Positions 44,620 through 54,172 of a stretch of DNA of 64,000 nucleotides are shown here, one piece after another. The position numbers were made by a program, and so were the translations under genes. The notes beneath the pieces are model-generated. The model did not search any database, was not told the DNA's origin, and worked only from the letters and a program-made list of their open reading frames with translations. Positions within the stretch are counted from its first letter, which is position 1. Each line of letters begins with the position of its first letter. The stretch is from Moanibacter sp964542645 (lineage in GTDB: Bacteria; Verrucomicrobiota; Verrucomicrobiia; Opitutales; UBA2987): contig CAZIUG010000015.1 in NCBI GenBank assembly GCA_964542645.1, positions 372,001 to 436,000 on the forward strand, written 5' to 3'.

Positions 44620-45393
44620 TCAATTCACGCCGATCGGCAATTGGACAAAGTTTGCCTTTTGAGGATCCTCATAAACATCAATGGCTTCCCGGATTGCAGT
44701 TACCAGGTCAGGGCGTTCCTGAAAATCCCAGCCTTCAGGTCCCGGTATTCCGATGCCAGCATAGGAACCTAATTTGTCGATAAAAAAGGCACACCCAAGA
44801 CCAAGATATAAGGTTTTAACTTGGACCGTTTGTCCATTAACAAGGGTCTTTGGGCTGCTGTGAAGCGTAATTCCACCATTGAACTTATCGACTTGTGTTA
44901 ATATGCCAACGATGTTCTGCATTCTAGCCGAAAGGGATGCACTTGTGTCTTCGCCTAGCTCGGGAATCCTTGTAAATAGCGGCGCAATCGTATTTTGAAG
45001 AGGCTCTGGAAAGTAAGGATGCAACTTGCGAAGCTTACCCTCTAACCCTTCAATGACTCGGTTGATGGCGCTCGAAGCTTCTTTTAGTCCATCGCGTTTG
45101 GCTCCTAGCATAGCCCGTTTTGCATCTGCTTGAGAGATCTCCTCCTCGCTTTTCTCGAGCGTCTCCTGGAGCACCGCTTTCTCGGAATCCAGGACAGCGA
45201 GGATATTGTCGAGGGTCTCTTTTTCCTCCGTCCACTCGTTATTCGCTCTTGCGATCTCACTTTCCGTTTCGATCCACTTCCGAAGCGTGGTTCGAGTTTC
45301 TTCGAATTCCGACTGCCCGGTTAGTGAGGGAAGAAATATAACGAGGCCTAAACTCCAAAGCCCCAAGTTTATAAACAGACAACGCGTTTCCAT
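44620..45393 (-). CDS. DUF3450-type exported coiled-coil protein, first gene of the TonB operon
   Basis: A 257-residue protein with a signal peptide (GLWSLGLVIFLPSLTGQ), a long coiled coil (about 35-115, many Glu/Lys/Leu heptads) and a C-terminal globular part (about 125-257: YFPEPLQNTI, ASLSARMQNIVGILTQVDKFN, TLYLGLGCAFFID, GWDFQ). These match DUF3450 proteins, which regularly precede TtpC/ExbB/ExbD/TonB/TPR genes in marine gammaproteobacteria. Its precise role is unknown; position and export suggest a periplasmic partner of TtpC. Its ATG follows an AAAGG ribosome site. Confidence 0.85.
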   Translation of the reverse strand: METRCLFINLGLWSLGLVIFLPSLTGQSEFEETRTTLRKWIETESEIARANNEWTEEKETLDNILAVLDSEKAVLQETLEKSEEEISQADAKRAMLGAKRDGLKEASSAINRVIEGLEGKLRKLHPYFPEPLQNTIAPLFTRIPELGEDTSASLSARMQNIVGILTQVDKFNGGITLHSSPKTLVNGQTVQVKTLYLGLGCAFFIDKLGSYAGIGIPGPEGWDFQERPDLVTAIREAIDVYEDPQKANFVQLPIGVN

Positions 45394-45775
45394 CCTTTAC
45401 TATCTTCCTGAAGAATGCCTCCGATTAGGATTAAGCGAAATATTAGACTTTATCTCTGTCACTCAAGAGGCGGTTAATCTAAATCTGTCTTCGTCGTGGT
45501 CAAGCTCTCTATTTTAGCCTACTGATGGAGACCTTATGGCAAATTTTCTACGCGGTTAACGGACGAAAATGCCATGGGGCCTCAGAGCTCTCAGCAGTGT
45601 CCGAAAGCGGTGATTAATGGACTTCCAAAGTATGCATGTCAACCTATTCCTCAGTATCCTCCACACTCTTTCCTCATAAGACTATCTAGGTAACCACCAT
45701 AATCAACACCCGTGTCCTTTAGATGCCGCAGTACGCAGAATAAAGTTAACGAATTTTAACAGTGAGCTATCCTCA
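45394..45775. other. Intergenic region upstream of the TonB operon
   Basis: This 382-base gap lies between the NhaC-type gene end and the first gene of the TonB operon and must carry the operon promoter. An AT-rich stem GTTAA/TTAAC (45745-45760) followed by TTTATT on the minus strand may end the antiporter transcript. I did not find a Fur-box-like palindrome or a confident promoter. Confidence 0.45.
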
Positions 45776-47434
45776 TCATTGGGGTCTAATCACAAGCGTG
45801 AAAACAGTGGGTATAAAAGGGAGAATACTCAGCCCCAGAATTAATGAAACCCAAGGGCTTAATCCGAAACCCACCGGCAAGAAACCTAAAATCAACGCAG
45901 CAAAGGCAGCAATTAAGGCATAAGGCAATTGGGTTCGCACATGATCATGTGGCTCCACTTCGCAGGCAATCGAAGAGACAATAGTTGTATCGCTAATAGG
46001 AGAACAGTGATCACCAAAAACAGCCCCGCTGAAAACTGCGCCGACTACCGCAGCCAGAGTTTCTCTCTCCAACTCCAAAACGGAGTCACCACTCAACCCA
46101 AAAAGAAGTGTAATCGCCAAGGGCATGAGAATAATCATTGTTCCCCAAGCGGAACCCGTGGAGAACGAGATTAAAGCTCCAAGAACAAACACCGAGGCAG
46201 GTATAGCAAAGAGTGGGAGGTGTCCCCCCAGAAGGCTGGAAATAACTTCCGCTGCTTGTAACTGGGTAAGCGTACTACTCAGAATCCACGCGCCCACCAG
46301 AATCAAAACGGGTACAAAAAGAGACTTTACTCCTTCCAAGAACACAACCGAGGGCGATTCCCATTCGATCCCACGCGGATAAAGAGAAAAAGCAACTAAA
46401 GAGGCCAAAGCGCTGGACCAGAGAAGCACATTCACTACCTGGTCGCTCCCGAAAGCACCCACGAGCTTTACTCTCGTTACTGGCCAGGCCTGCTCCGTCC
46501 CAACCAGATAAACACCGAAAATAAGGGAGGCGACCAAAACAAATATAGGTAAAATCGCACGCACCCAGTGAGACGATTTGATTTCATTCAGAGCTACTTC
46601 ATCATCTCCTCCAAAAGAATTCCGGTGCTCATAACCTACATTATCTTTATCCTGACTCACTCCTTCAAAGCCACTCATTGAACCAGGGTTGAAATTTCTC
46701 CTAATTGAAACTGCGAGAAGTATCAGGGTGAAGAGGCAATAAAAATTGAACGGTATCGATTCAAAGAAGAGGGCATAGGGAGCAGCCTCTTCGGCGCGTC
46801 CGGCCATTACATACCCCTCTCGTATCATCGCCAACTGCGTAGCTATCCAAGTCGACACAAAGGCTACACAAGCAACCGTGGAACTTGTTGAATCGACTAT
46901 ATAAGCTAGCTTGACCCTAGAGACACCGCAGTAGTCAGCTAAACTTCGCATCATTCGTCCAACTAGCATACTATTTGCCAGCCCATCGAAGAAGAGGACG
47001 AGACCGACGACCATTGTAGTCCACTGCAACCTTCGGGCTGGTCGCTTGCCACGAAGAAGAAATCGAGTTACCAACCCGTTGAAGCCACCGCCTCTTTCAA
47101 CTAAGGAGACGAACCCCCCTAGAAGGAGAGTAAAAATGAGGACTCCAACCTTCCAGCTGTCTTGTAACGACGGCACTAGGTGCTCTGAAAAGAAAGCAGC
47201 AAACGCAGATAGTGGATCTCCCCTCTCGAGAATGACAACTCCTGCAGCTCCCCCCGCCATCAATCCGGTCAAAACTCGTCGGATTAAAAGAACGATGCCT
47301 AATGCAATGACGCTAGGCCAAATTGCCCGTACCTCAAAATCAGTTTTTGCAAAGAAAAAACAGGATCCCCAAAGAATCCAAGCGAGAGATACACGCAATT
47401 TATGACTCTTCACAAAAGTAGGAGAATACAACAC
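45776..47434 (-). CDS. NhaC-type Na+/H+ antiporter family protein
   Basis: A 552-residue inner-membrane protein with about twelve hydrophobic helices. The FLLRGKRPARRLQW loop, FFDGLANSMLVGRMM, SPISDTTIVSSIACEVEPHDHVRTQLPY and STGSAWGTMIILMPLA segments are typical of NhaC-family exchangers. Some relatives carry amino acids or dicarboxylates instead, so cargo is not certain. The start is GTG at 47434. It follows the groEL terminator on the same strand and probably has its own promoter in the roughly 45 bases between, or depends on read-through. Confidence 0.87.
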   Translation of the reverse strand: MLYSPTFVKSHKLRVSLAWILWGSCFFFAKTDFEVRAIWPSVIALGIVLLIRRVLTGLMAGGAAGVVILERGDPLSAFAAFFSEHLVPSLQDSWKVGVLIFTLLLGGFVSLVERGGGFNGLVTRFLLRGKRPARRLQWTTMVVGLVLFFDGLANSMLVGRMMRSLADYCGVSRVKLAYIVDSTSSTVACVAFVSTWIATQLAMIREGYVMAGRAEEAAPYALFFESIPFNFYCLFTLILLAVSIRRNFNPGSMSGFEGVSQDKDNVGYEHRNSFGGDDEVALNEIKSSHWVRAILPIFVLVASLIFGVYLVGTEQAWPVTRVKLVGAFGSDQVVNVLLWSSALASLVAFSLYPRGIEWESPSVVFLEGVKSLFVPVLILVGAWILSSTLTQLQAAEVISSLLGGHLPLFAIPASVFVLGALISFSTGSAWGTMIILMPLAITLLFGLSGDSVLELERETLAAVVGAVFSGAVFGDHCSPISDTTIVSSIACEVEPHDHVRTQLPYALIAAFAALILGFLPVGFGLSPWVSLILGLSILPFIPTVFTLVIRPQ

Positions 47435-47478
47435 TGAATCGCCTCAATGAGTACTTGTCCATTTGATTTTTTAAGTGC

Positions 47479-47518
47479 CAAAAGAAAGGACGCTCCCCCC
47501 TTTCAGAGGAAGCGTCCC
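47479..47518 (-). terminator. Rho-independent terminator after groEL
   Basis: On the minus strand, a stem GGACGCT/AGCGTCC (47511-47517 paired with 47488-47494), extended by a C/G stretch, is followed at once by TTTCTTTT. It begins about 30 bases after the groEL stop and is the clearest terminator in the window. Confidence 0.85.
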
Positions 47519-47546
47519 AGTAATTTAAGTTAACTTCTATTTGGGC

Positions 47547-49193
47547 CTACATCATGCCACCCATGCCACCCATGCCGCCCATATCGGGACCACCCGGGGG
47601 TGGGCCTGCTGGGGCTTCCTTCTCAGGAATGTCGGTAACTAAGGCTTCTGTTGTCAGAAGTAACCCAGCAACAGCAGCTGCATTTTGCAGCCCCGTGCGC
47701 GTCACCTTAGTAGGATCGACAACACCTGACTTGACCAGGTCCTCGTACTTACCCGTGGTCACATTATAGCCGTTATTGCCACGTGACTTGAGGACGTGCT
47801 GCACAACAAGGGACCCTTCCACACCGGCGTTCTCGCAGAGCTGCCTCAGGGGCGACTCTATTGCACGTCGCACGATTTGAGCACCAATCGCTTCATCGTC
47901 TTGTAAATCGGCAGTCTCAATTGCCTTAGCAGTTCGGAGCAATGCAACTCCGCCACCAGCAACGATTCCTTCTTCGACCGCTGCCCGAGTGGCATGGAGT
48001 GCATCTTCTACTCTAGCCTTTTTCTCCTTCATTTCAGGTTCAGTGGCTGCCCCAACGTTAATTACAGCGACGCCACCTGCTAGTTTCGCTAAGCGTTCCT
48101 GAAGCTTCTCAGTATCGTAGTCACTAGTCGACTCCTCGATCTGCCTGCGAATCTGTTTCACTCGACCCTGAATGTCCGAAGCTTTTCCAGCCCCTTCGAC
48201 AATCGTGGTATTCTCCTTGTCAATGGTCACTCGCTTTGCTCTCCCAAGGTCACTCAGCTGTACATTTTCTAACTTAATGCCGAGGTCCTCAGTTAGACAA
48301 CGACCACCAGTAAGAACCGCAATGTCCTCTAACATGGCCTTACGACGGTCTCCGAAACCCGGAGCTTTCACACCGCAAACCTGAAGGGTTCCTCTAAGCT
48401 TATTCACCACTAGAGTAGCCAATGCTTCGCCTTCAACATCTTCGGCTACGATCAGAAACGGTTTACCACTCTTGGCAACCGTCTGAAGCAAAGGAAGCAT
48501 ATCATTAAGGGTGCTAATCTTTTTCTCGTGAATCAGAATGTAAGCATCCTCCAACACAGCCTCCATCGATTCCTGATCAGTAGTGAAGTAGGGACTAAGA
48601 TAGCCCTTGTCGAATTGCATACCCTCAACCACATCGAGCGAGGTATCGATACTCTTGGCTTCCTCCACAGTAATGGTACCGTCTTTACCAACTCTGTCCA
48701 TGGCATCGGCAATAATATCTCCGATCTCCGTGTCCCAGTTGGCGGATACCGTCGCGACACTTCTTACTTCCTCGCGATCACCCACTTTTTTGGACGCCCT
48801 TGTCATTGCTGCCACCGCAGCAGCAACTGCTTTGTCGATGCCGCGCTTGAGATAAATTGGATTTGCTCCAGCAGCAACGTTTTTCAAGCCTTCTCGATAG
48901 ATCGATTCCGCCAAAATGGTAGCCGTAGTTGTGCCGTCTCCAGCTGAATCCGAAGTCTTGGAAGCAACCTCTCGGACCATTTGTGTACCCATGTTTTCGT
49001 ATGGATCTTGCAGCTCGATCTCTTTGGCCACCGTAACACCGTCTTTTGTCACGGTGGGTGATCCAAACTTTTTGTCGATCACAACATTGCGTCCCTTTGG
49101 ACCCAAGGTGACTTTGACCGCACTGGATAGTGTCTCAACTCCTTGAAGAATTTTCTTCCGAGCGTCTTCGTCAAATAAAATCTGTTTAGCCAT
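47547..49193 (-). CDS. groEL: Chaperonin GroEL
   Basis: A 548-residue 60-kDa chaperonin that folds proteins in a double seven-membered ring with GroES. ATP-site motifs are intact: TLGPKGRNVV, TKDGVTVAKEIEL, GDGTTTATILAE and, near the C-terminus, GVVDPTKVTR. The chain ends with the flexible GGMGGMGGMM tail. Length is standard. It lies 21 bases after groES and ends at a strong terminator. Confidence 0.98.
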   Translation of the reverse strand: MAKQILFDEDARKKILQGVETLSSAVKVTLGPKGRNVVIDKKFGSPTVTKDGVTVAKEIELQDPYENMGTQMVREVASKTSDSAGDGTTTATILAESIYREGLKNVAAGANPIYLKRGIDKAVAAAVAAMTRASKKVGDREEVRSVATVSANWDTEIGDIIADAMDRVGKDGTITVEEAKSIDTSLDVVEGMQFDKGYLSPYFTTDQESMEAVLEDAYILIHEKKISTLNDMLPLLQTVAKSGKPFLIVAEDVEGEALATLVVNKLRGTLQVCGVKAPGFGDRRKAMLEDIAVLTGGRCLTEDLGIKLENVQLSDLGRAKRVTIDKENTTIVEGAGKASDIQGRVKQIRRQIEESTSDYDTEKLQERLAKLAGGVAVINVGAATEPEMKEKKARVEDALHATRAAVEEGIVAGGGVALLRTAKAIETADLQDDEAIGAQIVRRAIESPLRQLCENAGVEGSLVVQHVLKSRGNNGYNVTTGKYEDLVKSGVVDPTKVTRTGLQNAAAVAGLLLTTEALVTDIPEKEAPAGPPPGGPDMGGMGGMGGMM

Positions 49194-49214
49194 TTCTTTA
49201 TAATTCCTTTTTTG

Positions 49215-49508
49215 TTAACCGATTATTCCGAGAATATCGTCCTCACGCACTAGAGAGTACTCCTTGTCGTCAAACTTGACCTCGGTCCCCCCATACTTGC
49301 TGACAATCACTCGATCTCCAACTTTAACTGCGAATCCGATGACTTTGCCATTGTCATCCTTTTTTCCCGTTCCCAAAGCGATCACTTCAGCTTCCTGAGG
49401 CTTCTCTTTGGCCGTATCGGGAATAATGATTCCGCCTTTCACTTGTTCGCTTTCTTCAACCGCGGCAATCAGAATGCGGTCTCCGAGAGGTTTAATCTTA
49501 GGTTTCAT
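49215..49508 (-). CDS. groES: Co-chaperonin GroES
   Basis: A 97-residue GroES. The mobile loop is EESEQVKGGIIIPDTAKEK, with the hydrophobic GIII triad that docks on GroEL. PLGDRILI opens and SLVREDDILGII closes the chain. It lies 99 bases after dnaK and 21 before groEL. No CIRCE element (TTAGCACTC-N9-GAGTGCTAA) is visible in the upstream gap; only an unrelated CAAGTT/AACTTG inverted repeat is seen there. Confidence 0.98.
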   Translation of the reverse strand: MKPKIKPLGDRILIAAVEESEQVKGGIIIPDTAKEKPQEAEVIALGTGKKDDNGKVIGFAVKVGDRVIVSKYGGTEVKFDDKEYSLVREDDILGIIG

Positions 49509-49607
49509 ATACGTCTTCTCCCTGTTTTGGTTTATTTATCTCAAGTTAGCAATTTGTTGATTTATGTAATCAACTTGCGCAGAAGCGCCCTCATTTACTG
49601 AAAATTT

Positions 49608-51584
49608 TTATTTATCCTTCTCGTCATCAACCATTTCGAAATCGGCATCGACCACACTATCGTCATTTGCATTTCCATCCGATCCAGGACCGGGGGTTGC
49701 CTCAGGAGCGGCCGACGAACCAGCTGCACCTGCCTCGGGTGCACCCGATTCGGATGCAGCACCAGCTTGCGCCTCGGCATACATTTGCGCAACTGCTTCC
49801 TGCAAGGTCTTGTCGTTTTGAAGTTTTTCCAAAGCGGCATTCATCTGTTCAACACTGTTGGATTCTATTGCTGTTCGTGCTTCCTTGATCAATTCCCCAA
49901 CTGTCTTCTGTGTATCGTCTGGAATCTTTTCGCCGTTTTCTTTGACCAACTTTTCTGTCTGATAAATTAGGGTATCGAGCTTATTTCGAATCTCTACCTC
50001 CTCCTTCAATTTACTGTCTTCTGAAGCGTGGGCTTCCGCCTCTCCACGCATCCTGTCAATCTCTTCCTGACTCAACCCAGAGGAATTGGTAATAGAAATC
50101 TTCTGATCCCGTCCCGTGCCCATGTCCTTTGCCGTTACATCGAGAATTCCATTTGCATCGATGTCGTAGGTCACCTCAATTTGGGGCATCCCGCGCGGAG
50201 CCGGAGGAATTCCGTCTAGACGAAAATTACCCAGCACTTTGTTATCCTTAGCCATGGGGCGTTCTCCTTGGAGAATACGTATATCTACGCTGGGTTGATT
50301 ATCCGCAGCGGTAGAGTAAGTCTGTGCTTTCTTTGTCGGTATGGTCGTATTACGCTCGATCATGGGAGTGGCGATTCCCCCTTCAGTCTCGATGCTCAGA
50401 GTCAATGGCGTAACATCCAAAAGCAGGACGGAATCCACATCGCCTTGCAAAACAGCCCCTTGAATAGCGGCACCAACCGCAACTACTTCGTCAGGATTAA
50501 CCCCCTTGTGAGGCTCTTTCCCCGCTAGTCCCTTGGCCACTTCATGGACTTTCGGGCTACGAGTCATGCCCCCCACCATCACAAGCTCCTGAATGTCTCC
50601 GGCATCTAACTCCGCATCTTCCAGACAACTGCGGAAAGGAGCCACGGTACGCTCAAACAGCCCATCACAGAGTTGCTCAAGTTTCGCTCGAGTCAAATTG
50701 ACATTGAGATGCTTTGGCCCACTCGCATCAGCTGTGATAAAAGGCAGATTGATATCTGTCTGTTGGGTCGAAGAGAGGGCAATTTTAGCCTTTTCTGCTT
50801 CCTCCTTTAGACGCTGTAGCGCCATCGGATCATGTTTCAGATCTATCCCGGTGTCACTCTGGAATTCGTCCACTAGCCAATCAATGATGGTGGCATCCCA
50901 GTTGTCCCCTCCTAAATGTGTATCACCATTGGTTGCTTTGACCTCAAAAACACCGTCGCCGATCTCGAGAATAGAAATATCGTAAGTTCCTCCCCCTAAA
51001 TCGTATACAGCGATAATCTCGTCATTTTTCTTGTCCAATCCGTAGGCTAGAGAAGCAGCCGTTGGCTCATTAATGATCCTTTTGACTTCGAGACCCGCAA
51101 TGGTACCCGCATCCTTTGCCGCTTGCCGCTGTGCATCATTGAAATAAGCAGGAACCGTGATGACGGCCTCAGCCACCTTTTCTCCCAAGTAAGCCTCTGC
51201 GTCAGCCTTCAACTTAGCTAATACCATTGACGAGATCTGTTCCGGTGCAAACTGCTCGGTCTTACCTTCAGCCTCACATTCGATACTGGCATCTCCATTC
51301 TTGCCTTTGACGATCTTATAGGGAAGATGCTTGGCTTCCTCCTGCACTTCCTCATACTTTCGTCCAATCAAACGTTTCGCCGAGAAGATAGTATTTTCGG
51401 GATTAGTGACTGCCTGCCTCTTCGCAGCCTGTCCCACAAGACGTTCATCGTTTTTCCCGAACGCAACGACAGAAGGAGTCGTTCTAGCTCCTTCCGAATT
51501 GGGAATCACAACGGGTTCCCCTCCCTCCATCACGGCCATGCACGAATTGGTGGTTCCCAGGTCAATTCCGATTACTTTACTCAC
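49608..51584 (-). CDS. dnaK: Hsp70 chaperone DnaK
   Basis: A 658-residue Hsp70. The nucleotide-binding domain (about 1-385) shows IGIDLGTTNSCMAVM, VYDLGGGTYDISIL and MVGGMTRSPKV. A substrate-binding domain (about 390-510: LLLDVTPLTLSIETEGG, NTTIPTKKAQTYSTA) and a helical lid follow, and the end is Ala/Gly/Pro-rich with an acidic DDE tail. It assists folding and stress recovery with DnaJ and GrpE, neither of which is in the window. The start is GTG at 51584 with a plausible promoter about 40 bases upstream. Confidence 0.97.
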   Translation of the reverse strand: MSKVIGIDLGTTNSCMAVMEGGEPVVIPNSEGARTTPSVVAFGKNDERLVGQAAKRQAVTNPENTIFSAKRLIGRKYEEVQEEAKHLPYKIVKGKNGDASIECEAEGKTEQFAPEQISSMVLAKLKADAEAYLGEKVAEAVITVPAYFNDAQRQAAKDAGTIAGLEVKRIINEPTAASLAYGLDKKNDEIIAVYDLGGGTYDISILEIGDGVFEVKATNGDTHLGGDNWDATIIDWLVDEFQSDTGIDLKHDPMALQRLKEEAEKAKIALSSTQQTDINLPFITADASGPKHLNVNLTRAKLEQLCDGLFERTVAPFRSCLEDAELDAGDIQELVMVGGMTRSPKVHEVAKGLAGKEPHKGVNPDEVVAVGAAIQGAVLQGDVDSVLLLDVTPLTLSIETEGGIATPMIERNTTIPTKKAQTYSTAADNQPSVDIRILQGERPMAKDNKVLGNFRLDGIPPAPRGMPQIEVTYDIDANGILDVTAKDMGTGRDQKISITNSSGLSQEEIDRMRGEAEAHASEDSKLKEEVEIRNKLDTLIYQTEKLVKENGEKIPDDTQKTVGELIKEARTAIESNSVEQMNAALEKLQNDKTLQEAVAQMYAEAQAGAASESGAPEAGAAGSSAAPEATPGPGSDGNANDDSVVDADFEMVDDEKDK

Positions 51585-51626
51585 CCAACCGGAATAGCAG
51601 GGAGCATGCCAAGAAATAACACAATT

Positions 51627-51656
51627 ATTATATATTTGATCTTCAACAGTTTACAA
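51627..51656 (-). promoter_or_regulatory. Candidate sigma-70-type promoter of dnaK
   Basis: Read on the minus strand, TTGTAA (51651-51656) and TATAAT (51627-51632) are separated by 18 bases, and the GTG of dnaK is 42 bases beyond the -10 box. The -10 is a perfect consensus. It does not resemble a sigma-32 heat-shock promoter. Confidence 0.5.
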
Positions 51657-51758
51657 TTTTATATTGCCTCGATAGCGAAGAGTTAACCAGCGTCATTGCT
51701 GACAGACTGTCACACATTATGTCACACTTTTCGAGACACCGGGCACACACACATTCTG

Positions 51759-53660
51759 CTAGTTTCCCAGAGATTGATCGATATCACGCGCAGGAGAGAC
51801 GCCTTCGGGCTCGCGAATGCTATCGACCATCGTCTGAACCTCTGAACTCGGTGGTGCGGTAAACTGCGTCACCAAACCCGTCACAGCAAAATTGAGGATC
51901 ATTCCAATGGTTCCTATACCTTGCGGACTGATCCCCTGAGAAAACACCCCGAAGGTCCAACGCTCCATGTCGAAAAAGACCGTGCCCAAAATATAGTAGG
52001 CGGTGAAGGAAATCCCAACTAACATTCCGCACACCGCGGGAAAAGTCCCAACCCGCTTACTAAAGATGCCAAGGACGATAACAGGAAAGAAACTTGCTGC
52101 AGCCAGGCCGAAGGCAAATGCCACCACTTGACTGACAAAGCCGGGCGGGTATATGCCGAAAATTCCCGCTATAATTACAGCGACACCAATGACCGAACGC
52201 CCAACCCTGAGACGCATTTTTTCAGTGGCGTCAGGCCGAATAACCCGGAAATAGAGATCATGCGCCACGGATGATGAAATTACCAAGAGCAATCCACTAG
52301 CCGTCGACAGGGCCGCTGCTAGCCCACCGGCAGCAACGAAAGCTATTATCCAATTAGACAACTCTGCCATCTCGGGGGTCGCCAGAACAATAATATCCCG
52401 ATCCGGACCATTCAGCCCCAATAACCTGAGAACCATCCGTCCGTCTTTGCCTCTGGCGCCTCCAGTATCGATCCAGAGCTGATGCTGCTGCATTACTTCA
52501 ATGAATTCAGGCTCCGCCAAAGCACCGCGCCTAAATATTTCGTTGTCCTGGCCGGCAGAATACCTAACCAACCCATCACCGTCGTCTAACCAGAGAATAA
52601 GCCCCGTCTTTTGCCAACTATTAAACCATTGTGGAAGGTCCCCAGTAGAGGCCTCATTGAGTGTTTGCAACATGTATGTCCGGGAAAATCCAGCAATAGC
52701 AGGCGCGGTGAGATAAAGACACGCAATGAATAAAAGAGCCCAAAACCCACTCCACCTCGCCGCCCGTGGCGAGCGAACTGTATAAAAGCGGACGATAACA
52801 TGAGGAAGGCCAGCTGTACCCGCCATAAGGGCAAAAGTTACTAATAGGACATTTGCCTTGCTCCATCCTCCGGTAAACGCCTCCGTGTAACGGAAAAAAC
52901 CGAGATCTTGTTGGACCTGATCGAGTTTATCGAGGAGTAACACTCCGCTATCCAATAATGTTCCTCCCAATCCAGCCTGTGGTAAATGGGTTCCTGTTAA
53001 CTTAAAAGAAATGGCAAAGGCAGGTATGAGAAAAGCCGTGATGAGAACCCAATACTGTGCGACTTGGGTCCAAGTAATTCCCTTCATCCCTCCCAATGTC
53101 GCATAAATGAATACGATCGACATTCCAATCAAGACACCAACGTTGATATCGACTTCCAGAAAACGGGAGAAGACCACACCCACCCCACGCATCTGCCCAG
53201 CAACGTAGGTAAAGCTGATGAAGATCGCACACAAAACAGCCACCAAACGAGCTGGATTTTGGCTCAGTCGCCTCATTACTGAAACTCCACCAGTTCCCGA
53301 TGCTTTTTCTTTGCCTCCCAATGAGGGAAATCGATCACCCACGAAATCAGGAACAGTATAGTGCCCAAATTTCCGTAAATAAGGTGCAATTAGCAATGAC
53401 AACAGGACAAATCCTCCTGTCCAACCCATCAAATAAACCCCGCCGGCGTAACCCATGGTTGAAACCAACCCTGCCATTGAAATAAAGGAGGCTGCGCTCA
53501 TCCAATCTGCTGCAGTAGCCATCCCGTTTGCCGCTGCCGGTACACCGCGCCCGGCAACATAGAATCCCTTCGTGTCGCGAACCCGGCTCCACAAGGCAAT
53601 GCCGAGGTAGAGGCAGAAAGTCACGGCGACAAAAAGGTAAGTCCAAGTCTGAACCGTCAT
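51759..53660 (-). CDS. Sodium:solute symporter, VC_2705/ActP-like subfamily
   Basis: A 633-residue SSS-family transporter with about 13 hydrophobic helices. Typical motifs include GFYVAGRGVPAAANGMATAADWMSAAS-type helix 1/2 (here TKGFYVAGRGVPAAA then ADWMSAASF), LPHVIVRFYTV and the ALSTASGLLLVISSSVAHD segment. A long insert (about 330-420) with VRYSAGQDNE is characteristic of the VC_2705 subfamily, which pairs with DUF4212 proteins. ActP-like members take up acetate and other short-chain acids; cargo here is inferred only. The DUF4212 gene is 93 bases upstream. Confidence 0.88.
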   Translation of the reverse strand: MTVQTWTYLFVAVTFCLYLGIALWSRVRDTKGFYVAGRGVPAAANGMATAADWMSAASFISMAGLVSTMGYAGGVYLMGWTGGFVLLSLLIAPYLRKFGHYTVPDFVGDRFPSLGGKEKASGTGGVSVMRRLSQNPARLVAVLCAIFISFTYVAGQMRGVGVVFSRFLEVDINVGVLIGMSIVFIYATLGGMKGITWTQVAQYWVLITAFLIPAFAISFKLTGTHLPQAGLGGTLLDSGVLLLDKLDQVQQDLGFFRYTEAFTGGWSKANVLLVTFALMAGTAGLPHVIVRFYTVRSPRAARWSGFWALLFIACLYLTAPAIAGFSRTYMLQTLNEASTGDLPQWFNSWQKTGLILWLDDGDGLVRYSAGQDNEIFRRGALAEPEFIEVMQQHQLWIDTGGARGKDGRMVLRLLGLNGPDRDIIVLATPEMAELSNWIIAFVAAGGLAAALSTASGLLLVISSSVAHDLYFRVIRPDATEKMRLRVGRSVIGVAVIIAGIFGIYPPGFVSQVVAFAFGLAAASFFPVIVLGIFSKRVGTFPAVCGMLVGISFTAYYILGTVFFDMERWTFGVFSQGISPQGIGTIGMILNFAVTGLVTQFTAPPSSEVQTMVDSIREPEGVSPARDIDQSLGN

Positions 53661-53753
53661 GTCATATTTCGGTTAAATCAATGTCAAAACCCGCCTGCTA
53701 TTTACTTTGATCCCGAGTCCAATAATTCAAGGGCATAAAAACTAAAGAGTGGT

Positions 53754-54062
53754 TCAATCGCTATTCTTTCTCTTTTGCAATGATTCCAATTCCTCGTTGT
53801 ACCACCGATCGACTCGATTCATATAGAGTGCGTAAATTAGAATGATGAAGACAAACCCGATAATACTTCCCTGCTGGGCAAACCAGAACCCCAGGGGATA
53901 ACCGGTATCGAAAAGCGAATACTGATTGAGGCTGTCTGCGAACAGGATGCTGCACCCAAGACTCAAAAAGGCCCAGATTGAGAGCAATATTGCCATTATC
54001 ATTACATTCTTACGCCAATAGCGCTTTAGAATCTTGCTCTCCTGAGTTATTTGAACTTTCAT
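53754..54062 (-). CDS. DUF4212 family small membrane subunit
   Basis: A 102-residue protein with two membrane helices (about 18-40 and 60-82), the motifs YWRKNVMIMAILLSIWA and GYPLGFWFAQQGSIIGFV, and a charged C-terminus (MNRVDRWYNEEL). This is the DUF4212 pattern, a putative small subunit found beside VC_2705-type solute symporters, exactly as here. It presumably stabilises or modulates the transporter. Confidence 0.92.
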   Translation of the reverse strand: MKVQITQESKILKRYWRKNVMIMAILLSIWAFLSLGCSILFADSLNQYSLFDTGYPLGFWFAQQGSIIGFVFIILIYALYMNRVDRWYNEELESLQKRKNSD

Positions 54063-54172
54063 AAACTCAATTACAGAAACAGTGGAGGGTAATTGTTAAT
54101 CTTGCAGTCCATCTGCCAAGGATAGAATTCTCACCCACTAGACTTTTGGACAATAGACAGCCAAACGGATTT

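Noticed and set aside
48528..48947. A 139-codon plus-strand frame inside groEL, and similar frames opposite other large genes
   Set aside because: These are antisense shadows of strongly conserved genes.
49541..49577. A CAAGTT/AACTTG inverted repeat between dnaK and groES, considered as a heat-shock operator
   Set aside because: The arms and spacing do not match CIRCE, and short AT-rich repeats are common in such gaps.
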